Origin: Epilithonimonas bovis DSM 19482
Lineage (GTDB): Bacteria > Bacteroidota > Bacteroidia > Flavobacteriales > Weeksellaceae
Length of the DNA stretch: 64,000 bases
Direction: 5' to 3'
Assembly (NCBI RefSeq): GCF_900108115.1
Contig: NZ_FTPU01000003.1
Coordinates: forward strand, 1-64,000
Made by a program: the position numbers and the translations under genes. The notes under the pieces are model-generated. The model had not been told where the DNA came from. It saw only the letters and a program-made list of their open reading frames with translations, and ran no database searches. Position 1 is the first letter of the stretch. The number at the start of each line of letters is the position of its first letter. Shown here piece by piece: positions 42,775-51,651 of this stretch.

Positions 42775-43509
42775 TTAAAAGTCATAGCCGACATCTACCA
42801 GGAAAAGACCCTGTGCAGGTGCGGAAACACCAGCTGAATTCCGGTATTTTTCTTCGATAATTCTTCGCAGATCCTGAGACGCAATTTTTCCGGTTCCAAT
42901 CTCTACCATCGTTCCCACAATGGCGCGTACCATATTTCTCAGGAAACGGTCAGCAGAAATCGTAAACCGCAGTTGATTTCCCAATTGTTCCCATTCTGCT
43001 TTATAAATTTTGCAGATATTGGTCTTATTGTCGGCATGCAGTTTCGCAAAACTCGTGAAATCATCATACTCAAAAAGGATTTTGCAGGCCTCGTTCATAA
43101 GGTTGATATTCAGAGTTTCTTGGCGCCAGTATTGCCAGCTGGAGTCTTTTGAAAACGGATTTTTTTCCAGGGAAATATAATATTCGTAAGTCCGGTAAGT
43201 TGCACTGAACCTGGCGTGCATATCATCATCAACTTTAAAAATTCTTTTAATCGCGATGTGTTCTGATAAGAATGAATTGAGTTTATAAATCAGGTTTTCG
43301 GGAAGTAGCTGATTGGTTTCAAAATGGGCAAACATTTTTTTTGCGTGTACGCCGGTGTCCGTTCGCCCGGCGCCGGTTGTTTTGATCGGCTCCCGAAGAA
43401 TGGTGGATAAGGCTTTTTCCAATTCCTCCTGCACAGAAATCTGTTTGGGCTGGATCTGGTAACCAAAATACGCGGAACCGTTGTAAGAAAACTCTATAAA
43501 ATATCTCAT
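42775..43509 (-). CDS. truA: tRNA pseudouridine(38-40) synthase TruA
   Basis: The 244-residue enzyme has the catalytic motif GAGRTDTGVHAKKM with the Asp near residue 51, the N-terminal FIEFSYNGSAYFGYQIQPKQ and the C-terminal RFLRNMVRAIVGTMVEIGTG. It modifies positions 38-40 in the anticodon arm of many tRNAs. Single gene, 170 bases upstream of the ABC exporter on the same strand. Confidence 0.95.
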   Translation of the reverse strand: MRYFIEFSYNGSAYFGYQIQPKQISVQEELEKALSTILREPIKTTGAGRTDTGVHAKKMFAHFETNQLLPENLIYKLNSFLSEHIAIKRIFKVDDDMHARFSATYRTYEYYISLEKNPFSKDSSWQYWRQETLNINLMNEACKILFEYDDFTSFAKLHADNKTNICKIYKAEWEQLGNQLRFTISADRFLRNMVRAIVGTMVEIGTGKIASQDLRRIIEEKYRNSAGVSAPAQGLFLVDVGYDF

Positions 43510-43715
43510 CTCAGGCGCAAATTTCTTCTTTTTTTTTCAATTATTAAAGTAAGTCATAGTTTAATCACAAAGAGGTAAAATTTGAGAATGATAATTCAAC
43601 TTTTTTAATTACCAAATCCTTTATTGTGACTGAAAGGGCTTTTTAATTTTAGATGATCCGGCTGTACGATAAACTAATAGTAATTCGTAATTTTGTACAT
43701 TATAAAAATAGAAGA

Positions 43716-44021
43716 ATGATGAAACAAACGCCTAAAAATAGACTCTCTCAGCCATCGGAATTTATAAAAATGATGGTTATTATTTTAGTTTTTGTTTCCG
43801 TTTTTCTTTTTAGTAAAAAGATTTCAGAAGAGCAGATTATTGTGAACCTGATCGTTTTACTGATACTTTTTTTTATTCTGCAGTTGGTTTTTGTGGTGAT
43901 GTATAAAAAAGGCGTAAGAAGCGGGGCTTTTTGGTTGCTTATTCTCATTATATTAGCCGGTTTAGCGGCTGGCATAACCATCTGGTATATGCTGCAACCA
44001 CAGCAGATTATCATCCATTAA
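43716..44021 (+). CDS. Small membrane protein of unknown function
   Basis: Taken from the ATG at 43716, it has 101 residues with three hydrophobic segments (about 17-33, 42-61 and 70-90). The frame is open further upstream, but TAATTTTG at 43688-43695 fits a -7 box, which argues against the longer version. I do not recognise a family. It ends 15 bases before the phosphoesterase gene and may be co-transcribed with it and with the Smr gene. Confidence 0.65.
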   Translation: MMKQTPKNRLSQPSEFIKMMVIILVFVSVFLFSKKISEEQIIVNLIVLLILFFILQLVFVVMYKKGVRSGAFWLLILIILAGLAAGITIWYMLQPQQIIIH

Positions 44022-44036
44022 AATCGAAAATTAATA

Positions 44037-44534
44037 ATGAAAAGGATTCTACTTCTCTCAGACACCCATTCTTACATCGATGACAGGATTCTCGATTATG
44101 CTAAAGATGCGGATGAAGTCTGGCATTGCGGCGACTTTGGGAATATGAATGTGATTGAAGAGCTCGAGAAAATCAAGCCTCTGCGCGGTGTTTATGGCAA
44201 TATTGATGACGCTAAAATCAGGACTGTTTTCCCGGAAGTCTTGAGTTTCAGATGTGAAGAAGTCGAAGTATTGATGATTCATATCGGAGGATATCCGGGG
44301 CGTTATTCACCTTTGGCAAAGCAGGAGATTGCAGAGAAAAAACCAAAATTATTCATCTCCGGACATTCTCATATCCTGAAAGCTATGTTTGATAAAACCA
44401 ATAACCTGCTGCATCTTAATCCCGGTGCGTGTGGCAAATCCGGCTGGCACAAAGTAAGGACCATGATGCGTTTCACAATCAATAAAGATGAAATCAAAGA
44501 TCTGGAAGTTATCGAATTAGGAAGTCGGGTTTGA
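44037..44534 (+). CDS. YfcE/MJ0936-type metallophosphodiesterase
   Basis: The 165-residue protein has the compact calcineurin-like metal motifs: LLSDTHSYID (about 5-14), WHCGDFGNMN (about 30-39), GVYGNIDD (about 52-59), MIHIGGYPG (about 81-89) and SGHSHILKAM (about 108-117), then NPGACGKSGW. YfcE-like enzymes split phosphodiester bonds in small substrates. The role here is unknown. It belongs to a small plus-strand cluster with the gene before and the Smr gene after. Confidence 0.9.
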   Translation: MKRILLLSDTHSYIDDRILDYAKDADEVWHCGDFGNMNVIEELEKIKPLRGVYGNIDDAKIRTVFPEVLSFRCEEVEVLMIHIGGYPGRYSPLAKQEIAEKKPKLFISGHSHILKAMFDKTNNLLHLNPGACGKSGWHKVRTMMRFTINKDEIKDLEVIELGSRV

Positions 44535-44606
44535 GCGTTTTAGAATTAAAGAGTTTTTGAATTCTTTATTCATTTATAAATCATCATTTATCAATTATAA
44601 TTAAGG

Positions 44607-45101
44607 ATGAAAGTTGGAGATTTAGTTTCTGTCATTGATGACAATCTGAAAGGAAAAGTTCTGAATATTATTGCCAATCAGGTGAAAATAGAGGACGAAC
44701 ACGGCTTTACCTATAATCTCAACAAAGAGCAATTAACGATTATTGATTCCGGTTTATATGAGAATGTTCCCGTAATCACGAAAAAGGAACCTGCTAAAAT
44801 CACTTCCAAAAAGCATAATAAGGCGCCTTTGAAATTGGATCTTCATTTTAATTTCCTTGTCAAAGATCCGTCAGGTTATGATGCCTTCGAAAGGCTGATG
44901 ATCCAAAAAGAAAAACTATTGGAAACCATCGATTTCTGCCGAAAAAACCATATCAAAAATCTACAGGTTATCCACGGCATAGGCGATGGTGTATTGCAAA
45001 AAATGGTCTATGATGTTCTGGAAGGTCTTACAGGTGTAGAATATGATAGTGACGGATTTTTCTACCATCAGTCAGGGAAAGTTGATGTACGTTTTTTATA
45101 A
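44607..45101 (+). CDS. Smr-domain protein (MutS2-related)
   Basis: The 164-residue protein has an N-terminal SH3-like part (MKVGDLVSVIDDNLKGKVLN) and a C-terminal Smr domain (about 75-160) with the signatures LDLHFN and VIHGIGDGVLQKMVYDVLEG. Smr domains nick DNA or RNA, or cut collided-ribosome mRNA in other bacteria. Free-standing versions with this layout are common in Bacteroidetes. It ends 3 bases before the converging YqgE gene. Confidence 0.83.
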   Translation: MKVGDLVSVIDDNLKGKVLNIIANQVKIEDEHGFTYNLNKEQLTIIDSGLYENVPVITKKEPAKITSKKHNKAPLKLDLHFNFLVKDPSGYDAFERLMIQKEKLLETIDFCRKNHIKNLQVIHGIGDGVLQKMVYDVLEGLTGVEYDSDGFFYHQSGKVDVRFL

Positions 45102-45104
45102 ATA

Positions 45105-45653
45105 TCAATTCAAATTGACATTCTCCGGTGCATTGGCCCACAGAAGAAACTCCCCGCCCAGGTTTTGCATTATTTTTTTCCAGAGGTTTTGGTCATTCGG
45201 CATGGTATAATCCAGATTATAAACATCCACAATAGTCCACATTTTGTTCTGTAGTTCGCTTTCCAGCTGCATCGCGCCCCAACCGGAATATCCCGAAAAA
45301 ACCTTGATGTCATTGATGCTTATTCTGCTTTCTACAATAGATGTAACCACAGCATCTATATCTTCTGTCAGGTAAAAATCATCATTGATTTCAGAATAAT
45401 TCGGGGTGATTTTTTGGCCTTTCAGGATGAAGAACACTTTATCATTTTCCATAGGACCACCTTCATACAGCTCTACAGGAAAACCAAATATATCCAACAG
45501 CCTGGAACTCATATTCAGGTTTTTTTTGTTAAGAATCAGGCCAAAAGCACCATTTTCGTTATGCTCTGTTATCAAAACCACAGAACGGGAAAATATATCT
45601 CCCGAAGAATCCGGAGTTGATATTAATATTTTACCTTTGTAGGAGTAATTCAT
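45105..45653 (-). CDS. YqgE/AlgH family protein
   Basis: The 182-residue protein has the family features YKGKILISTPDSSGDIFSRS, VVLITEHNENGAFGLILNK, EGGPMENDKVFFIL and VFSGYSGWGAMQLESEL. YqgE/AlgH proteins are widespread, small, cytoplasmic and without a settled biochemical role. Single gene. Confidence 0.92.
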   Translation of the reverse strand: MNYSYKGKILISTPDSSGDIFSRSVVLITEHNENGAFGLILNKKNLNMSSRLLDIFGFPVELYEGGPMENDKVFFILKGQKITPNYSEINDDFYLTEDIDAVVTSIVESRISINDIKVFSGYSGWGAMQLESELQNKMWTIVDVYNLDYTMPNDQNLWKKIMQNLGGEFLLWANAPENVNLN

Positions 45654-45898
45654 ATATCAAAGCTATAAAAAAATATTTTTTTTGAAAAATGAAAATGCGA
45701 AGAATTGTGGTTAAAAATTCAAATCCAAACATTTTTTTAGCAACTTAATTGACCTGAGTTAAGACGCAGCATTTGGATAGTCGAGTTTTTTGAAAATATG
45801 ATTTCTGCTTATGTCAACTAAAGAGATTCATGTTTCATAAAAATTATAGCGACATTGTTCTACAGTATATAATTTAGTTTACATCACCCCATCATACC

Positions 45899-46549
45899 AT
45901 GAATAGCGAAAACCTTCACGACAAAAGAAAAGTGTACAACAAATCTCAGCTTATTGAAAGCGAAGTTAGAGAAAATCCTATGGAACAGTTCCGCGATTGG
46001 TTTCTGGAGGCGGAAGAACATCCTGAGATTACCGAAACCAATGCCATGGCCATTTCTACCGTAGAAGATGACGGATGCCCGAGGACGCGGATGGTCTTGC
46101 TGAAGGCTTATAACTGGGAAGGTTTTGTTTTTTATACCAATTATGGCAGCCGCAAGGGCCGGGCAATAGCTGAAACACACAAAGCGTGCCTTCATTTTTT
46201 CTGGCCAAGCCTGGAGCGGCAGATTATTATCAAGGCCAACGTAGAAAAAATTGCAGGTAATCTAAGCGATGGTTATTTCCATTCCCGCCCAAAAGGCAGT
46301 CAGTTGGGGGCTGTGGTTTCGCCACAAAGCCAGGTGATTCCCAATCGGGATTATCTGGAAGATAAACTCAAACAATTAGAAAAAGAATACGAAAACAAAG
46401 AAGTGCCGAGACCGGATAACTGGGGCGGCTATATTGCAAAACCTTACGAAATCGAATTCTGGCAAGGCAGGCCAAACCGTCTTCATGACAGGATTTTGTA
46501 TTCTTTGACAGAGGATTTTGACTGGGAAATTACAAGACTGGCGCCTTAG
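45899..46549 (+). CDS. pdxH: Pyridoxamine/pyridoxine 5'-phosphate oxidase
   Basis: The 216-residue FMN enzyme makes pyridoxal phosphate. It has NAMAISTVEDDGCPRTRMVL near 55, YTNYGSRKGRAIAETHKACL (FMN-phosphate region), HSRPKGSQLGAVVSPQSQVI and the C-terminal signature WQGRPNRLHDRILYSL. Single gene with a gap of 245 bases before and 364 bases after. The latter gap holds the repeat at 46595. Confidence 0.95.
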   Translation: MNSENLHDKRKVYNKSQLIESEVRENPMEQFRDWFLEAEEHPEITETNAMAISTVEDDGCPRTRMVLLKAYNWEGFVFYTNYGSRKGRAIAETHKACLHFFWPSLERQIIIKANVEKIAGNLSDGYFHSRPKGSQLGAVVSPQSQVIPNRDYLEDKLKQLEKEYENKEVPRPDNWGGYIAKPYEIEFWQGRPNRLHDRILYSLTEDFDWEITRLAP

Positions 46550-46594
46550 ATTTCACAAGTGCATATTTATCAGGTTCTTGAAAAGAATTAATAT

Positions 46595-46775
46595 TATAGA
46601 GGTCATAAGATATTTTCATATCACCAAATATTCTTTATTAAAAGGATTTCTGACTATTTTTAATTCTCGCAGATTATTCCGATTACGCTGATGCTAAATT
46701 TACAATCTGTAAAATCAGCCTTATCAGCGAGAATATTACATTTTTTTAGTTTTAAATTAAGCTATGACGTCTATA
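46595..46775 (+). repeat. MITE-like element, copy 1, ends TATAGAGGTCATA / TATGACGTCTATA
   Basis: The 181 bp unit has 13 bp terminal inverted repeats (12 of 13 matching) and an inner hairpin: ATTCTCGC and GCTGAT on the left pair with ATCAGC and GCGAGAAT on the right. Read in this orientation, its first ~90 bases match the inverse complement of 61903-62081 closely, for example AAAGGATTTCTGA followed by TATTTTTA and TTCTCGCA. It has no coding capacity. It occupies half of the 364 bp gap between pdxH and the amidase gene. Confidence 0.78.
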
Positions 46776-46913
46776 AATATTTAAAACTAAAAGTTTTATT
46801 GTGAGTCTTTTATCTACAAAGTCGATTTATTAACAACTTTTATAATTATTTTAACTCATTTTTAACTCGTGTTTTTCGTTATTTGTTTGTAATAACAATG
46901 TAAACAATTAATT

Positions 46914-47495
46914 ATGAAAAATGTATTGAGAATCATCAGCGTGTTGTCACTGGGTGTTCTATTATCCTTTAGTTTGTTGAACACGAAAAAAGTGGTGGTT
47001 ATTGACGCAGGCCATGGCGGAAAAGATTATGGTATCAATCGGGATGGCTTTGTGGAAAAAGACATCGTTTTGCAGGTCGCTAAAAAAATTAAAGAACTTA
47101 ACAAAAATCCCAACCTCGAGATTATATTAACCCGTGATGATGATACTTATCCAACGCTGTCTGAGAGGACAGATCTTGTAAACAAGATAAATCCCGACCT
47201 TACACTTTCGCTTCATATCAATAGTGTATTAAAAGCTGATTCGGAGAAAAAAGGGGCTGAAGTCTATTATAAAGATAATGATGCTTCTAAACAGTTAGCT
47301 GAGAAACTGTCAATCAAATTCAGTCATTGCCCGGTGAAAACACAGAAACTTCATATGCTGAGAATGTCCAATAATCCTGCACTCTTGCTGGAGCTTGGTT
47401 TTGCCAACCAAAAAGATGAACGCGAATACCTGGCCAGTGAAAAAGGACAAAATGAAACAGCAGAGAAAATTTTGAGTTTCCTGAACGAAAATTAG
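46914..47495 (+). CDS. N-acetylmuramoyl-L-alanine amidase (amidase_3)
   Basis: The 193-residue protein has an N-terminal signal or anchor (NVLRIISVLSLGVLLSFSLL), then VVVIDAGHGGKDYG with zinc His and the Glu in GFVEKDIVLQVAKKI, DLTLSLHINS with the second His, and LLELGFANQKDERE with the catalytic Glu. It cleaves the bond between MurNAc and the stem peptide in the periplasm. It is shorter than AmiC-type enzymes and has no AMIN or LysM domain. Confidence 0.9.
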   Translation: MKNVLRIISVLSLGVLLSFSLLNTKKVVVIDAGHGGKDYGINRDGFVEKDIVLQVAKKIKELNKNPNLEIILTRDDDTYPTLSERTDLVNKINPDLTLSLHINSVLKADSEKKGAEVYYKDNDASKQLAEKLSIKFSHCPVKTQKLHMLRMSNNPALLLELGFANQKDEREYLASEKGQNETAEKILSFLNEN

Positions 47496-47510
47496 TATAC
47501 TGATTATTGA

Positions 47511-48302
47511 TTACGCCAGAGGCTTCGGTTCTTTGAGCTTTTCGTCATAATCATGCAGCAGGTTGTGCTCGGGCGTCTGTTCTATGGCGTGCATGATTTT
47601 GTCAAGGATTTCTGTTGCCGATTCGTTATCATAGTCGATATCCAGTGCCGGTTTGAACTCCATTGTTGGTTTTACGCCGGTTACTTTTATCTTAAGGCCT
47701 TTTTTGTCAAAAGCTCTGCGGAAGCCGTTGATTTTGATGGGAATTACAATTGGTCTCTGATTTTTGATCAGTTTGGCGGTACCTTTTCTGCCTTGCGCAT
47801 ATGCTGAAGTTGTCCCCTGCGGAAAGGTGATGACCCAACCGTTGTCCAGAGCTTTCATAATATTTTCAACCTCTGTAAGGTCCACCATACGGTTGACATT
47901 TTTACCTTCTGCACGCCAGGTTCTTTTCACGGTCACGGCCCCGGCAATTTTAAAAATCCTTGCCAAGATCCCTTTGTTCATGGTTTCTTCTGCTGCAACA
48001 TAATAGAAATCCACTTTTGGGTTTAGCAGATAAACCGGATTTTTAATCGTGTTATGATAACCGTTGTTCACAGCGCAAAATGCGTGATACATGGCAGCAA
48101 CATCAGCAAAATAAGTCTGGTGATTTGACACGAAAAGAACATTGGTGTCCGGCAGGTCGGTCAGGTTTTCGGTTCCGGTAATTTTAAGTTTGTTAAAACC
48201 ATTAAACCGTCTGTAAGAAACCAATCCAAGGATGAAAATAATAAGTCTTTTGAGGACATAGATATTGCCAAAAGAATCGGTGAATATATTTTTTTTTGCC
48301 AT
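47511..48302 (-). CDS. 1-Acyl-sn-glycerol-3-phosphate acyltransferase (PlsC family)
   Basis: The 263-residue membrane-associated enzyme has the acyltransferase motif SNHQTYFAD (NHx4D, near 70), the second block TFPQGTTSAYA (Gln replaces the more usual Glu in FPEGT) and KNQRPIVIPIKING. It moves an acyl chain to lysophosphatidate in phospholipid synthesis, or acts on a related acceptor. Single gene converging on the amidase gene. Confidence 0.85.
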   Translation of the reverse strand: MAKKNIFTDSFGNIYVLKRLIIFILGLVSYRRFNGFNKLKITGTENLTDLPDTNVLFVSNHQTYFADVAAMYHAFCAVNNGYHNTIKNPVYLLNPKVDFYYVAAEETMNKGILARIFKIAGAVTVKRTWRAEGKNVNRMVDLTEVENIMKALDNGWVITFPQGTTSAYAQGRKGTAKLIKNQRPIVIPIKINGFRRAFDKKGLKIKVTGVKPTMEFKPALDIDYDNESATEILDKIMHAIEQTPEHNLLHDYDEKLKEPKPLA

Positions 48303-48346
48303 TGATAATCAATTATTGATTTTCTGAACAGAAAATCTCTGCAAAA

Positions 48347-48976
48347 TTAAACATTTTTTAACAAGTTACTGAATTCACTTAAAATCATTGCGGTTGCACC
48401 CCATACAATATAACCGTTAAAATCGATAACAGGAACTTCATGGCCTCTGGTAGAAGGCAGTACAAGCATCTTTGGCTGGTCGGGAAGACCTAATAATGAT
48501 GCGATGGGGAACTCTATCAGTTCAACAGCTTCGGTTTCCTGCAAAAAGAATTGTGGATTTTTCTTGGTGTACGAAATAAAAGAATGCACGTAGAAATTGC
48601 TTGGCGGGATATAGATGGGCGACATCTCGCGGATGATTCTCACATAGTGCATATCAATGCCCAACTCTTCTGAAGTTTCGCGTTTTGCCGTAAAAGAAAA
48701 ATCAGGATCTTCTTTCTCCCGTTTTCCGCCTGGCAGCGAGATTTGCCCACTGTGTCTGTCATTCTCATTAATGCTTCTGACGATTAGGGGAAAATGCCAT
48801 TCATTGTCTTTGAGATAAAGTAAGATATTGACAGCTGCTAATTTGGGATTTTTGGTCAGGATATCTTCATAACTGTACACGGGACGATACGGCGGCGAAT
48901 ATATTTTGTGGGCATTTTCCCCTAATAATTCCGCTTTTCTGATATCTGTAAGTAAGTCTTTTCCAAAGATTGGCAT
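48347..48976 (-). CDS. Nudix hydrolase, CoA pyrophosphatase type
   Basis: The 209-residue protein has IVRSINENDRHSGQISLPGG near 72-91, which is the NuCoA signature joined to the Nudix box, and continues to RETSEELGIDMHYVR. Such enzymes (NudL/CoAse) hydrolyse CoA or its oxidised forms to phosphopantetheine and 3',5'-ADP. It lies 44 bases upstream of the PlsC-like gene on the same strand, so co-transcription is likely. Confidence 0.9.
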   Translation of the reverse strand: MPIFGKDLLTDIRKAELLGENAHKIYSPPYRPVYSYEDILTKNPKLAAVNILLYLKDNEWHFPLIVRSINENDRHSGQISLPGGKREKEDPDFSFTAKRETSEELGIDMHYVRIIREMSPIYIPPSNFYVHSFISYTKKNPQFFLQETEAVELIEFPIASLLGLPDQPKMLVLPSTRGHEVPVIDFNGYIVWGATAMILSEFSNLLKNV

Positions 48977-49045
48977 ATCTCAAATATACGAAAAATCAAA
49001 AGATTTATTATCGCTAATTGGCAAAAATTATAAACCAATAGTTAT

Positions 49046-49078
49046 AAAAAAGCCAATGCCTTAACATTGAAAATTGGC
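49046..49078 (-). terminator. Terminator of the tolC-like gene
   Basis: GCCAAT (49052-49057) pairs with ATTGGC (49073-49078), with minus-strand T residues at 49046-49051. Confidence 0.65.
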
Positions 49079-49091
49079 AGTTATAAGATTC

Positions 49092-50453
49092 TTAAAGTGA
49101 AATCCCTCTTCCCGCATAGAAATCCAATACCTTTATACTGAACAGATAATTGTATTTGGCTTGAGCAACAGAGCCTTGTGCATTAGCATAATTATTTCTG
49201 GCGATATTGACGTCATATATGGTGGAACGTCCGGCTTCATAACTTTTCTCAGCAAAATCCAAAGCCAGTTTTGTGCTTCTTTCAGCTTCAACTGCTGCAA
49301 TATAAGCTTCATAATTAGAATCTGCATTGAACTGTGCCTGCTTAATATCCTGCTTCAGTTGCAGTTTCTGCTGATCCAGATTATTCTTGGCAATCACTTC
49401 ATTAATTTTGGTTTGCTCCACCTGAAGTTTGGTGATCCCTTTGTTGAAAATCGGGATGTTAGCGGATAAGCTGAGCTGTTGTCCAAAGTTATCACTGTAT
49501 TGCTGGGTAAAATTTCTTTCAGTGATTGGGATAGCATTACCTGCGGCATCTATGTTATAGCCAATTGTATTTTTATTCAGAAGATTGTTGTAAAAACTTC
49601 CGATACCGGCAGTAGCACTGATGGTAGGCCAAAAGTTGGTTTTCACCACTTCGGTTTGGGCTTCTGCAGATTTTATTCTCGTTTCGGCCGCTTTTACAAC
49701 CGGCTGATTTTCATAAGCGATATTAATAACCTCTTCTACAGATTCTGTCTGAGGCTGCAAACTGTCCGGGACAGGAATATCCACCACGTCAAAAGTCCTG
49801 TAGTCTGGCAGTTGCAGAAGTTGCGCCATAGCAAATAATGCTTTGTCCACATTGATTTGCGCCGTTTTTACATTCTGTTTTTCTCTCGCCAGAGAGGCTG
49901 TTGCTTCTGCCAAGACCGTTTGAGTTGTGGTGCCTACTTCGGTGGTTATTTTGGCGCGGTCGTACAGTTTTTGGGCATTTTGCATGGCGCTTTCAGAGAT
50001 TTTTTTGATCTCTCTGTTCAGCATCACATTCAGGTATTGTTGCGCAATCTGCAGGGCAATATTATTTTTGATGGTTTCTATATCCTGCAGGTTAGCTTCC
50101 AGGTCATAACTGGTTTTACGCACTGTTTTCTCCAGCCTTCCGTTGTTATAAACCAAAATACTGGCGCTCACATTAGCACCGTTATAGTAACTGTCGTTGC
50201 GGATGCTGCTTGTTCCCACAAGCGTCTGTCCAAAATTGGCATTGTTGGAGATTGTTCCAGAAACCGAAGGCAGATACTGTCTTTTTGCCATGTCCAGATT
50301 TTTGGCCTGCACATCTTTGTTGTAGGTCTGCGCCTGGATTTGCAGGTTATTTTTAATGGCGTAATCCACACATTCCTGAATGGTCCATTTCTTTTGGGAA
50401 AATCCCAAAATCCCTACAGACAAAAGCGAAATACAGAAAACCTTTCTTAGCAT
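49092..50453 (-). CDS. TolC-family outer membrane efflux protein
   Basis: The 453-residue protein has a signal peptide (MLRKVFCISLLSVGILGFSQ) and the two-fold repeated coiled-coil plan of OEP proteins: WTIQECVDYAIKNNLQIQAQ at the start and the matching repeat from about residue 235 (EEVINIAYENQPVVKAAETR). It forms the outer membrane channel of an export system. It is divergent from the ABC/adaptor operon beginning at 50825, which supplies the inner parts. Confidence 0.92.
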   Translation of the reverse strand: MLRKVFCISLLSVGILGFSQKKWTIQECVDYAIKNNLQIQAQTYNKDVQAKNLDMAKRQYLPSVSGTISNNANFGQTLVGTSSIRNDSYYNGANVSASILVYNNGRLEKTVRKTSYDLEANLQDIETIKNNIALQIAQQYLNVMLNREIKKISESAMQNAQKLYDRAKITTEVGTTTQTVLAEATASLAREKQNVKTAQINVDKALFAMAQLLQLPDYRTFDVVDIPVPDSLQPQTESVEEVINIAYENQPVVKAAETRIKSAEAQTEVVKTNFWPTISATAGIGSFYNNLLNKNTIGYNIDAAGNAIPITERNFTQQYSDNFGQQLSLSANIPIFNKGITKLQVEQTKINEVIAKNNLDQQKLQLKQDIKQAQFNADSNYEAYIAAVEAERSTKLALDFAEKSYEAGRSTIYDVNIARNNYANAQGSVAQAKYNYLFSIKVLDFYAGRGISL

Positions 50454-50518
50454 AACAGAAAATTTATATACAATAAGACATCATAATTATAGAAATGTTA
50501 CGCTTACAAGAAAATTTA

Positions 50519-50700
50519 TTTGGGCGTGTCCCTTTGTTTTTCCTTCACCCTAAGTCAATGGAAAGGAACTTAGATAGAGGAAAAAACAAGCGGGCCGGTC
50601 TGCGGGCAGTCGCTTTTTTGTTTTCAGTCGCTTGGGTCGTTTAATAAACTTTGAGAAGAAAAACAAAAAGAGCTCCGACAATGCCCTTCGCCCTCACGCA
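50519..50700. repeat. Large intergenic hairpin element between tolC and the ABC operon
   Basis: GCGTG at 50524-50528 pairs with CACGC at 50695-50699. Inside are two long stems: TTTGTTTTTCC with GGAAAAAACAAG, and GCTTTTTTGTTTT with AAAACAAAAAGAGC. A GC-rich part (GCGGGCCGGTCTGCGGGC) separates them. The architecture of GGGC-type ends and nested T/A stems resembles the elements at 5847, 25910 and 32905. It fills half of the 371 bp divergent gap and could lie in either 5' leader. Confidence 0.65.
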
Positions 50701-50824
50701 TTGGCAAGCCTTTAAGCTTTTTCCCCTCAGTTCTTTTCTGATTAATTATTTTTTATCATTTAAATTTTAATAATCTTTGTAACATATCGTTATTCCGCTT
50801 TACTTATCATCTAAAATCCCGCAC

Positions 50825-51526
50825 ATGTCTCATCCCATTCTCAAAATAGAAGATCTTAACAAATCCTATGACACGGGGAAAAGCAAACTCCACGTGCTGA
50901 AAGGGATCAACCTTACGATCAACCAGGGTGAGTTTGTGTCTATTATGGGAAGTTCAGGTTCGGGGAAATCAACTTTGCTTAATATCATTGGCATTTTGGA
51001 TGAGGCGGACTCCGGCGTTTATGAGCTGGACGGTTTTCCTATAAAAAATCTGACCGAGGTAAAAGCCGCCGAATACAGGAGCCGCTTTTTGGGTTTTATT
51101 TTCCAGTCATTCAATTTGATTAATTATAAAACGGCATTGGATAATGTGGCTTTGCCATTGTATTATCAAAATGTTTCGCGAAAAGAGCGTACAAAAAAAG
51201 CAGAAGAATATTTGGAGAAAGTGGGATTGCGCGATTGGGCAGAGCATCTGCCCAGTGAACTCTCCGGTGGGCAAAAACAGAGGATTGCCATCGCCAGAGC
51301 GCTGATTACAGACCCAAAACTGATTTTGGCCGATGAACCGACAGGAGCTTTAGACTCCAAAACCACGCACGACATTATGAAGCTGCTTCAGGAGATTAAC
51401 AACGAAGGCAAAACCATCGTAGTGGTAACCCACGAGCCCGATGTAGCCGCACAAACCAAAAGAAACGTAGTCCTGAAAGACGGCCGAATAGAAAGTGACG
51501 AATTTATCAATCAAATTGTTTTATAA
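50825..51526 (+). CDS. ABC transporter ATP-binding protein (MacB/LolD type)
   Basis: The 233-residue ATPase has Walker A GSSGSGKSTLLNIIG near 40-54, the Q-loop in FIFQSFNLINY, signature LSGGQKQRIAIARAL and Walker B LILADEPTGALDS. It drives the two FtsX-type permeases encoded next. The system is mechanotransmitting (MacAB-like), pushing substrate through the adaptor and TolC. First gene of a four-gene plus-strand operon. Confidence 0.93.
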   Translation: MSHPILKIEDLNKSYDTGKSKLHVLKGINLTINQGEFVSIMGSSGSGKSTLLNIIGILDEADSGVYELDGFPIKNLTEVKAAEYRSRFLGFIFQSFNLINYKTALDNVALPLYYQNVSRKERTKKAEEYLEKVGLRDWAEHLPSELSGGQKQRIAIARALITDPKLILADEPTGALDSKTTHDIMKLLQEINNEGKTIVVVTHEPDVAAQTKRNVVLKDGRIESDEFINQIVL

Positions 51527-51651
51527 AGCTGGATGATGGAGGTCGGATGACGGAAATCAATCAACTGAAAAATAAAGTAATTAATCAATAAAATAATGCG
51601 AAAAGCTGGAAACATCAAACTTCCAACTTCGAGCTTCCAACCTAAAAAAAT

